The translations under genes were made by a program, and so were the position numbers. A DNA stretch of 64,000 nt from NCBI GenBank assembly GCA_021234155.1, contig JAJEKV010000099.1:3317453-3381452 (forward strand). Direction: 5' to 3'. Below, in pieces: positions 55,070 through 64,000 of this stretch. The stretch's first letter is position 1. Every line of letters begins with the position of its first letter. This stretch comes from Isoetes taiwanensis. Taxonomy: Eukaryota > Streptophyta > Lycopodiopsida > Isoetales > Isoetaceae. The notes under the pieces are model-generated. The model made no database searches. It was not told where the DNA came from and worked only from the letters and a program-made list of their open reading frames with translations.

Positions 55070-58000
55070 AGGCGTCTCACCTTGAATTTCAGGTTCAGGG
55101 GCCTTGGGGAGGGAATTTGGAGACGAAAAAGCAACCTCCGGAGGGATTTTTAGAGGTCCGGCTCACCAAGCGTCAACACTAACCCACTTCAAGACGGCGC
55201 AAAGGTCCACGGCCGTCGACAAGGAGGGCCTCGAAGCGTAAACCACGTGGGTTGCGAGGAGCTCTAAGGGTTCGTTTTGGGGGCGAGGTATCTGCATTAC
55301 CTGGGACCTGGCGAGAAGAAGCGGCTGTACTGCGAGAATCACGGAGCAAAGAGGCCAGCGGGCGGAGTTTGAGCCTCCTCTCCGATGTGGCAAGTAGAAG
55401 TCGGTAGCTTTCTTGATGGCAGAACATTAAAGCGAAATTCACCAATTAATGCATTACCCACCCGAAAATAAATTCGGTTTTTGCCGAGGATACATTGCAT
55501 CTCCGCAGCACATTTTGGTCTTACGTACCGAACTTTTTCCGACGAGAGTCCATTGGCGGTCGGTCGCGGTCGGGAGGCGGAGGTCAAAGGGCCTTAGGCA
55601 TTTAGAGCCTCAGTCTGGCGGCATACGGCGCAAGGGGTTGCGAGACGTAAACCTGTGGGTTGCGGAGGCTCTAGAAGGGTCCCCAAGTTGCAAGGCGAGG
55701 CCAGGACCTTGGGGACTCCTCCTCACAAGAGTGGGCGCTTTGCGGTGGCAAGACCCGTAAGGTAATTAAGGCGGGATCAAAAAAATTCATCTCCGGCTAC
55801 GGCCCCAATTTTGAATTTTGGAGAGGAATCTAGGTCAAAGGTTCCGGTCGGGGCAGCGGGTGCAGGCTGGGCGCACCTCCCCTCAAGCGAGGCGGGACCC
55901 CGGTTCCCCCTCGGACCCCGGGAGGCGGGATCAAAAAGCGTTCCGTTGGATCCTCTATCAAATAGTTGGATCCTCCGTTGAGGACCTCTTGGGAAGGTCC
56001 AAAAAAAGATTCAGATCGGTCAAGGAGAACTTGTCAAACAGCGGGCGTCTGATGCCGGCCTTGTAGAAACCACCTTTGTTTGTCGTTCGGCCAAGGGATG
56101 CTCGGGAATGGCAAATAGACCACCGCCAAATCGTCGGAATGGCGAAATTACCCTAGGGAGCAAGTTACGGTCGGTTTTGCGAAGAAAGAAACCTCCGCCC
56201 TCACGGCGGTGTATCCGCATGCATCCTAGGCCAGTGGCTCTGAGTGTGATTGAAGTATGACTGCTGGCGCTTCTTGGAGTTGAATTGGTCTTGGCAGCGA
56301 ACTTGGTCCCGGGGCAGCTCAGCGTTGGGTCCATTGTTGTGGATATGGAAGTCAGCCCGTCCGTCCCAGACCCAGGAAATTTGGGCAGCGACCTCAGGAG
56401 TTTTAAGTCCTTCTGGCGTCACCCCAACCCCACTTCAAGACCACGGTATAAGGTCGGTAGGGTCGACAAGGAGAGGGCCTCAGCGATTCCGGGAAGGCGG
56501 AGGTCGCCGTCGAATCCCCAGGGCCTTGGGGAGGAGAAATTTGGGGAACAGCGACCTCCGGAGGGTTTAGGGTCCAGCTCTGAAAGATGCTTTTGACCCC
56601 ACTTCAAGACAGGCGCAAGGTCCGGCGGGTCGACAAGGAGAGGGCCTCGAAAGCGTAAACCACAAGTTCAGGACCCTTGCCGGGGCTCTGTGACCACCCT
56701 CCGGGGTTCCCCTATCCGACCGTTGGATCTCACCTCCGTTGAGGCCCTCTTGATCCGGAATTCGGTCAGTCAGGAGAACTTGTCGACCCGGGCGTCTGAT
56801 GCTAAGCCTTATAGAAACCGCCTTTGTTTTATCGTTCGGGCAGGGATGCTCGGGAATAATAGACCACCAAATCGTCCGGAATGGCGGTACTAGGGCAATT
56901 CTGGGTCGGTTTTCGCGAAGAGGAAACCTCCGCCCTCCCGTGATTATCCGCATGCACATCTGGCTACGAGTGTGATCGATGAGCTACTTTGGCGCTAACG
57001 GGTTGAATTGGTCTTACGTACCGAACTTAGTCCCAGGGCAATGCTCCGACGTTACGAGTCCATTGGCGGTCGGTCGCGGTCGGGAGGCGGAGGTCGCGTC
57101 CGTCCCCGAGGGCCTTAGGGAGAGAGGAAATTTGGGGCAAGCGGCCTCGGGAGATTTTAAGTCCTTTCTGGCGTCAACACCCCAACACTTCAAGACCATA
57201 CGGCGCAAGGTCGGCGAATACGACAGGAGGGGCCTCGAGAAGCGTAAACCACAGTGGGTTGCGAGGGTTCTAGAAGGGTTTGCGTTTTGGGGAACCCGGG
57301 CAGTGCATTGCCTGGGGCTGGCCAGAAGGCGCAATGGGAAGAATGAACAAAGGCGGCGGTGAGTTTGGGCCTGTCCTCCTCCAGATGTGGCAAGTAGAAG
57401 TCCGGGCGCTTTTGCGATGGCAAGACATTCATAAATTCGCAATTAATGCATTGTCTGAAAATAAATTCGATTTTTGCCGGTAAGGATTCTAATTCATCTC
57501 TGACTGCACGGCCCAATTTTGAATTTTAGGAGAAGGTCTAGGTCAAGGGTTAGCATTAGAGCGGTCGGGCGGCGTTCTTGAGAACAAGCCCGAGCACCCT
57601 TCCCAAGTCAAGCGAGGCCGGGACCTTGGGATCCCTCACAAGAGGGTCACGGACCCCAAGGCGGGATCCAAAAAGTTCGAGGCAGCCCTTCTGGCGCGCT
57701 CCCCGGGGGTTGCAGCTAATGACCACCCTCCGGGCCGGTTCCCCTATCCGACCGTTGGATCCCTCCGTTCGAGGGGCCCCTCTTGGGAAGGTCAAAAGAT
57801 TCGGATCGGTCCGGAGAACTTGTCAAACAGCGGGGCGTCGATGTCGGCCTTGTAGAAACCGCCTTGTTTTGTCGTTCGGGCAAGGGATGCTCGGGAATGG
57901 CAAATAGACCCTGCCAAATCGTCCGGAATGGCGAAATTACCTAGGGAGCAAGTTACACGGTCGGTTTTTGCGAAAGAAAAACCTCACGCCCTCCACGTGG

Positions 58001-59046
58001 GTATCCGCATGCACATCCTGAAGGCCAATTGACTCACAGTGTGATGGAAGTGAGCTACTTTGGGCGCTTCTTGGAGTTCAGGTGGTCTTGGGCCCGGAAC
58101 TTGGTCCCCAGGGGGCAATGTCGGCGTTCGAGTCCATTGGCGGAGTCCGGATCGCGATTCGGGAGAGGGGAGGTCGCCGTCCGATCCCGGGGCCTTGGGG
58201 AGGAATTTAAAGACAGCGGCCTCGGAGGATTTCAGGGTCAGCTCAGGCGTCAACTTTTAACCCACTTCAGACACGTGCGGGGTCGGCCGAATCCCGACAA
58301 GGAGAGGGCCTCGAGCGCGTAAGCCACATGGGTTGCAGCGGGCTCTGGGAGGTTTCGTTTGGGGTAGGTCACAATCTGTTGCACTGGGACGTGAGAAGCG
58401 TGAGAATGGGCAAGAGGCCCAGCGGGCGGTTGGGCCTTTCCTCCTCCCAGGTATGGCAAGTAGAAGTGGGCGCTTTTGCGATGGCAAGACATTCGTAGAA
58501 TTAATTAATACATTACACGAAAATAAATTCCGGTTTGCCGGTAGGATCCTAATTCATCTCGACTGCATTACCCGAATTTTGGAAGGTCTAGGTCGAGGTT
58601 AGCATTAGAACGGTCCAGGGCGGCGTTGCGAGAGCAACAGTAGCACCCTCCCAAGTCAAGCGAGCCCGGGACCTTGCGGATCCCTCCTACAGAGGAGAGT
58701 CCGGACCGGAGGCGGGATCAAAAAAAAGTTCCGTGACCCTTCACAGCAGCGCTCCCGGGAGCTGCTGCGCTATGACCACCCTCGGGAACCCGGTTCCCCT
58801 GTCAAGCCAGAGTTGGATCCTCAGATTAAGGGGAGCCCCTCTTGGGGAAGGTCAAAGATTCGGATCGGTCCGGGAGAACTTGTCAAACCAGCGGGCGTCT
58901 GATGTCGGCCTTGTAGAAACTGCAGTATTTTTGTCGTTCGGGCAAGGATACTCGGAATGGCAAATAGACACATAAATCGTCGGAATGTTGAAATTACCCT
59001 AAAGGGCAAGTTACGGTCGGTTTCTGAAAAAACCTCCGCCCTCCAC
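55070..59046. repeat. 1.07-kb tandem repeat block, about 3.5 degenerate units
   Basis: This is the same family as 7130-8700. GGCAAGTAGAAGTC recurs at about 55389, 57390 and 58456, and AACTTGTCAAAC(A/C) at about 56028, 57822 and 58881. Units differ by many small insertions and deletions, mostly at C/G-rich sites. Runs of these units end at an N gap. Frames here are not conserved and I annotate no genes. Confidence 0.8.
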
Positions 59047-59050
59047 NNNN
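59047..59050. other. Assembly gap (4 N)
   Basis: Four unknown bases join the 1.1-kb repeat block to the second copy of the 49.7-54.7-kb block. The true distance is unknown. Confidence 1.
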
Positions 59051-59989
59051 TTGGTATGCTTCGTTCAGTTACGTATTGCTTCGTGAATGACGGTCAGTGG
59101 CTCGCCATTGGGGTTCATCACCGTTAACAAGGGAGCGGCCCCAAGATTGGTCTGAAGGTGTATGAGCTATGGCGTGGAGGTCATGGGGGCGGACCTCCAT
59201 ACTTTTGTTCAACGGCACGGCGGCGCAATCTCCATTTCTGCGGGCGACATCGAATTGCAAGACATTCCACCTATCGCCGAGTTATCGCCTCGTTGATATC
59301 GGAGTTCCACGCTCTTCCGTCTTCTATTTGGATCGCGAGGTCCTTTCCGTCTCTTGGCGGTGGTGATGAGAAGAAGATCAGCCCCTTAACCTGACGACGA
59401 ACATTATGCATAGGAAAAGAAGGGCCTTAACCGCGTTACCGCTACATTTAAAACATTAGAGCGTTAAAATAAATGGATTTAACATTTTATCTGAAAAAAT
59501 CCATACCGGTGGGCGGTGGTGGCCCGAGCTAAACCGAGCAGCCAACTTCGCCTCTTAAAGGCCTTTTGCAGGTTAGGGCTGTCAATAAGGCTGCAAGCCA
59601 GCGAGAAATAAAGTTGTGAACAATAGATATGCCATCGTCGCATCCATGGTTCTTTGGACATGTGCAAAAACTTGCAAGTTATTTATATGGAGTCACGATG
59701 AATAACATAGTAGGGAAAGCAACAAATGTTAGCAACATGGAAGTTCATTACAAAACATTGGGATTTGAATAATTAAAAGTGTCTTTATATATTTGGTTAT
59801 TAGACAATTAAAAAAATTTAATACTCTTAAACATGGCAAGATATACAATATTGTATTCATTATTTGAGTTGTGACAACAACAATTTTGACATCTCAAGGC
59901 ATCCATGCACTTCATGTGTAGTCTTTGTCTCACAACCATGGTAGAAGATATTCCAACACTTTGTAAGGCTTCAACAACCCGGAAGCTTT

Positions 59990-60745
59990 AGTGCATTGAT
60001 GAGAATCGTCTTCGCGTAGGCACATCATTCTTGTTTTTGCTCCTCCAACTTGTCAAGGCGTCGTTGGTACATATGGGTTGGATTAATCCATTGGGCATTG
60101 TTGTTATTATTAAACCCTCCATTAAATTCGCATAGCTTGCCACGCGAAATCGAAGCATCTCATAAATATATCCCAATGCATAGACATCATGAATTTATTG
60201 TCCCCATACGATCATCATCCTTTGATTTCTCAAACCACGGTTTCCTCTAACCATGGATATTTTGCTTGTCCATCCGAAAGTAAAGAACCGACACTTCAAC
60301 AAGGGGCGGCGGCTCTTTGGCGTAAAATGAATTGCATTGTCCCAATCACCAATGGCCACCCACACATTTTGGTACTCATCATCAAAATGTAATTTTTTCT
60401 CTCTTGCAATTAAGCTTTGTGTGAGTGAAGTGGCCTTTGTGGATCTCAAGCGACACCTTACGCTAGGGCAAAGAGCTATCTACGGAACATCTTGATATAC
60501 AACTTTCGCATTTTGCTCCTAAGTTCGGCCTTTATGTGTTTGTCGGTTCTTCTTGAAACTCTAGCAATTGCATTTGACCATCTTCTAAAGCGTGACAAGT
60601 TATTAGGTAAATAGTCAAACAAGTGTGCAAGTGTCTCTCCATTCATGAAAGGTAGAATCACCATTGGCCCTATGGTATCCCCACTAGAGCTAGCAACTTC
60701 ATATGCAAGTCCAATGGATGTAGCCAAAGCGGGGATCTTGGGCTC
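59990..60745 (-). pseudogene. Captured protein-kinase-like fragment (copy 2)
   Basis: The 60476-60727 frame keeps SSSGDTIGPMVILPFMNGE and continues to a helix region. 60195-60449 keeps FDDEYQNVWVAIGDWDNAIHF. The subdomain IX-like part follows in another frame. It is colinear with copy 1 at 50740-51480, with different frameshifts, so the two copies have separate errors. Confidence 0.45.
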
Positions 60746-61739
60746 TTGAAGCGTATGTATCTTTGAGCCATCTCATCGTCTACGCCCTATCTTTTGCCCT
60801 TGAAAACCCATCCCACTGTATAGCTCATCATCTTGGAAGTGTTGTGTTCGTTGATTTTGATTTGTCGTGCGATGTGTTGGTTTTCTCCTCAATAAGGTGT
60901 ATCACATCCCGGCCTCTCACGGGCATGGGATCAACAAAGATTGATGTGTTCATGTGATTCTCCAAAGAAAAGTGGGGCTTGCTAGGCCTGCTCCACTAGA
61001 GCTTCCCCCGATGCAAAGCATTTTAATTACCTCAAGCCCTGGCGTGCATTGAGATCCATAATGATGTTCTTGTGATCAAGCGTAAGCTTCTTTGAGGAAT
61101 TCCATGAAGCTACCCATTCCTTGACACGAGCCTCGGCATTGGGACTTTTAAAATTTTGCCTTTGAATGCTTCAAACATGTCTTCAGTTCATCCATGGGGT
61201 TTCCAATCATTGGCTTTACATGTGTGTCAAGGAGAGAAGTCAACATTTCTTCTTGACCTGGCCATTTTTGTGCTAACTCAAATTGGCACTTCCTTTTCAC
61301 ATGTCGACAAAATGGTCGACCGCGTTGACCGGTTGCATCTCCCGGTCGGGACTTTCGTTAGCACATATCTCATTTATGACCATGCGTCTAATCTCACTAA
61401 TCATTAGTGTCTTCCGATCGGGGCCATACCTACAAACCAATTTAGATTCATTAATCTTGCTTTGTGACTTTTTCAAACCTTCATTATGAATCTTTACCTA
61501 CTTTCTTAAGAGTTAGTTTCCCTTTTAATTTTTTTTTTAAAACCAACTATTTAAATTTTTTTCTTGCTCTTAACCACTCCACATCGGTGTTTCTTTGACA
61601 TCCCTAACATCTTTAAAAACAACATTCTTAACTAGAAACAGAAAATCAATAATGCAATTTTTTCAAAACCCAGCCCTTGTCCAATCAGTAAAGATTTCTA
61701 TTTATTGATATATTAATAAAAAAAAAAATAAACAAAGTG

Positions 61740-62070
61740 GCGGTGAGCTTGGACCGGAACACCTAGTCTTCTCCACTCAAAAGGCGGAGCCGACCAGCCC
61801 CTTGTCCAAGTCTCCCAAATTTTTCTAAACTAAATACATTAATCAATAAAATTTCAAAAGTAAGCGGTGAGCTTGGACCGGAACACCTAGTCTTCTCCAC
61901 TCAAAGTGAACCCGACCATGCCCTGTCCAAGTCTCCCCAATTTTTCTAAACTAAATACATTAATCAATAAAATTACAAGAGTAAGCGGTGAGCTTGGACG
62001 GAACACCTAGTCTTCTCCACTCAAGGGGGATGACCATGCCCTTTGTCCAAGTCTCCCCAAGTTTTTTTAA
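61740..62070. repeat. About 120-bp tandem repeat, three units (copy 2)
   Basis: Starts at about 61741, 61865 and 61985. Colinear with 52455-52800. Confidence 0.9.
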
Positions 62071-62471
62071 CCTAAATAAAACATTAAATTTTTATTCTCC
62101 TACTCAAACTCAAATTCTTACCTAGAATGTCTTGACTCCGAAAAATCGATTTCCAAGAGCGGCGCATTTTGTTATTAGTGTACATGCAAAAAATAAAGGC
62201 ATTCAATAATTAGAAAACTTACATAAATAAAGAAATAAAAAAAAAAAAAAAACAAAAGGCGATTCACATTGAAAAGATCATTGACATTAAAACTATTTAC
62301 ATTGTTAATTAAAAAGAACTATATATTGACATGTAAAAAATGAAAAAAAAAAAAAAAGAACATAAAAGAAGGGGCCTCGATCTTTCAGCGGCGTCCCCTT
62401 CTTGTAATAAAAATAGAGGAAGAATGGGCCTAGATCTTTCAGCGGCGTCCTTCTTCCATGGAAAAAAAAAA

Positions 62472-62660
62472 AAAGGAAGAAGAAGAAGAAAGAAGAAGAA
62501 GAAGAAGAAGAAGAAGAAGAAGAAGAAGAAGAAGAAGAAGAAGAAGAAGAAGAAGAAGAAGAAGAAGAAGAAGAAGAAGAAGAAGAAGAAGAAGAAGAAG
62601 AAGAAGAAGAAGAAGAAGAAGAAGAAGAAGAAGAAGAAGAAGAAGAAGAAGAAGAATAGA
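62472..62660 (+). repeat. (GAA)n microsatellite, about 60 units
   Basis: Longer and purer than the copy at 53206-53388, consistent with repeat-length change after duplication or with two alleles. Confidence 0.97.
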
Positions 62661-63271
62661 AGAATGAAGAAAGAAAGATTGAATAGTGAAAGAAGAAGAA
62701 GAAGAAAATGAATAGAAGATTGGAAGAGCGGAAGATTAGAAGGAAGAAACCAATGATTGGAAGATCATTGGAAGAAGAAAAGGAGGATTCGATTCATACT
62801 AATAAAATGAAATGGATTGAAGAAAAACAAGGATGGAAAGAAGAGGAGGATAGAAATGGGATGGATTGAAAACAAATAAGAAAAAAAAGAAAGCCTAAAT
62901 CTATCAAACAACAAGCCTAATTCAAAAATAGAGTTGATTGATCCATTGAAATACCTTTGGATGCTTGCTTGAAGCTTGGAAAGGACATAAGGATGATCAG
63001 CGCAAAAATGCGCCACGAAAAAGCGGCTCCTCGGCCGGCAGAACCAAAAAACTAGGCGCGGGAAAACTCTGTTTACGATAAAAGATTCTGGGGCGTCGTT
63101 GAGCGGCGTCAGCGAGGTCGTTAACGGCGTACGCAATAGTCGTTAAGCGGCGTCTATAACCGGCGTCTTTGTGTTAAACGGCGTGCCCTTTTTTATTAAG
63201 TTATAATTATAAGTTATTATTATAATTATAATAATAACGATTAAGTCAAGTGCACACAGTTCAATCCTTAC

Positions 63272-63520
63272 AATTGCAATTGATGGTGAATTTGGCGAGA
63301 ATGGGGCTCCATGTGACACATCCATTCCAAAGATTATAGTTGGCTCCACGGAGACCTTTGGAAGACCACGACGAAATTCCATCGATAACATCGTATTATA
63401 TCCTCCACACTTCTGGTTTGAAAGTAAGTCTTAGGTTCAATGAGCAGGGGAGCCATTATGGGGTACCAAGTGAGTTACCTTGGCATTAATTTTCAAAGCC
63501 ACATTAAGGTTAATCTTGAT
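63272..63520 (-). pseudogene. Captured Argonaute PIWI-domain fragment (copy 2)
   Basis: Encodes EPTIIFGMDVSHGAPF and SPSIAI with the same GTAAGG donor and short intron as copy 1. It differs by a few indels near CG-rich codons. Confidence 0.65.
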
Positions 63521-63839
63521 CATTTATATTACGGGGAGGAACTATACAGCGATTAACAACTCCAACGTCGTCGTGACTTGGTTTGTTAAGCGTACGCAAA
63601 AAACATCTCTGCATAAGTATGCATTGCATCTTCCTTAAGTAAACTACATATAAAAGGAATCAAACCATTACCTGACATAGAGATCGGTCTTTACGAGGTA
63701 GAATGCATAGAATAAACTACGGTGGCTCTTTTTTTTGAGATTTTAAAGCATTGAACATCATTGAAACTCTGTGAATATCGATGGGGAGAAATCAACATGA
63801 TGCTATTGGTAACAATGATCTGAGGATAACAAGGAATCG

Positions 63840-63940
63840 GTGAGAATGATAGTTGGGGAATTGCATCAAATGGAAATGGCCGGATGGGGAGGAGGCAACT
63901 CGGATGCCAATGATTCTTGGGGTATTGCTTCAATGAAACT
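63840..63940 (+). pseudogene. WG/GW-repeat fragment (copy 2)
   Basis: ENDSWGIASNGN is kept, then a frameshift follows at a CCGG site before GWGGG; DANDSWGIASMK is again readable in the other frame. Confidence 0.35.
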
Positions 63941-64000
63941 CACACACGGGCGGATAATAATGGAGCACTAGTTGCAATGATTACTTATGTATTTTATCTA

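Larger units (their letters stand above)
47714..64000. mobile_element. Second CACTA-type element region, left end to window edge
   Basis: The left terminus CACTACAAAAACC follows CCA (47711-47713, the expected 3-bp duplication). It leads into a subterminal array (47760-48245) of words like AACGCCGCTCAACG. The inverse words (CGTTGAGCGGCGT, CGTTAAGCGGCGT) recur at 53825-53910 and 63088-63185. No right terminus TAGTG with matching sequence is visible, so either the element is larger than the window or its right end is lost. The interior holds captured gene fragments and a 5-kb block repeated twice. Confidence 0.6.
59051..64000. repeat. Second copy of the 49.7-54.7-kb block
   Basis: Colinear with about 49.75-54.7 kb, including the accessory-protein-like region (59080-59400), the kinase-like fragment, the 122-bp tandem repeat, the GAA tract, the subterminal words, the Argonaute and the WG fragments. 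Differences are mainly short indels and substitutions at CG-rich positions, while A/T-rich stretches (for example 59690-59930 against 50410-50650) are almost identical. Confidence 0.92.

Noticed and set aside
62340-62711. Poly-Lys frame of 123 codons
   Set aside because: Translation of the (GAA)n tract in another phase.

Overview
The window looks like repeat-rich nuclear DNA from a land plant with a large genome. The evidence is plant chromodomain Ty3/gypsy (Metaviridae) retrotransposons with an initiator-Met tRNA primer site, CACTA, hAT and MITE elements, TTTAGGG-type telobox repeats, GT-AG introns, and gene fragments closest in my memory to plant CLPP6, alpha-mannosidase, a J-domain protein, a class-12 kinesin and an AGO4-clade Argonaute. 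The species cannot be fixed; fern, lycophyte or gymnosperm are all possible. I see no clearly intact ordinary host gene. All family assignments come from reading translations by eye.

Layout. 1-9.3 kb holds GGCGCC-rich hairpins, a decayed intron-containing gene with a ParB-like motif (3.7-6.8 kb) and a 1.1-kb tandem repeat (7.1-8.7 kb). From 36.0 kb down to 9.4 kb on the minus strand lies one large chromodomain Ty3/gypsy retrotransposon, here called element A: LTR 34459-36025, PBS 34446-34457, two extra genes, gag, protease, RT-RNase H, integrase and chromodomain. It is split by a 14,192-bp CACTA-type transposon (12369-26560, TSD AGA) and by a 1,513-bp solo LTR (9829-11341, TSD TCTTG). The CACTA insertion carries exon-intron fragments of at least four unrelated host genes and a nested hAT element (14861-15604, TSD CTTTACAC). 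Element A appears to sit in an older non-autonomous LTR element (family G, plus strand, 36026-37841). A second G copy lies inverted at 42414-46238 and is itself hit by a 269-bp MITE. From 47714 to the end is a second CACTA-type region with a kinase-like fragment, an Argonaute PIWI fragment and a WG/GW-repeat stretch. Most of it is present twice (about 49.7-54.7 and 59.05-64 kb), separated by more 1.1-kb repeats and a 4-N assembly gap.

The most striking system is in the 5' internal region of element A. Between primer site and gag are two same-strand genes: a histone H3-fold protein whose alpha-N helix and C-terminal part read like centromeric H3 (32331 to about 33796), and an unknown 507-residue protein with a strongly acidic segment (30085-31608). 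Each gene has its own TATA box in a shared sequence context, its own poly(A)-type signal, and upstream a pair of near-identical 67-bp palindromes about 200 bp apart. A chromodomain retrotransposon carrying a CENH3-like histone plus a co-regulated acidic partner is not something I know to be described.
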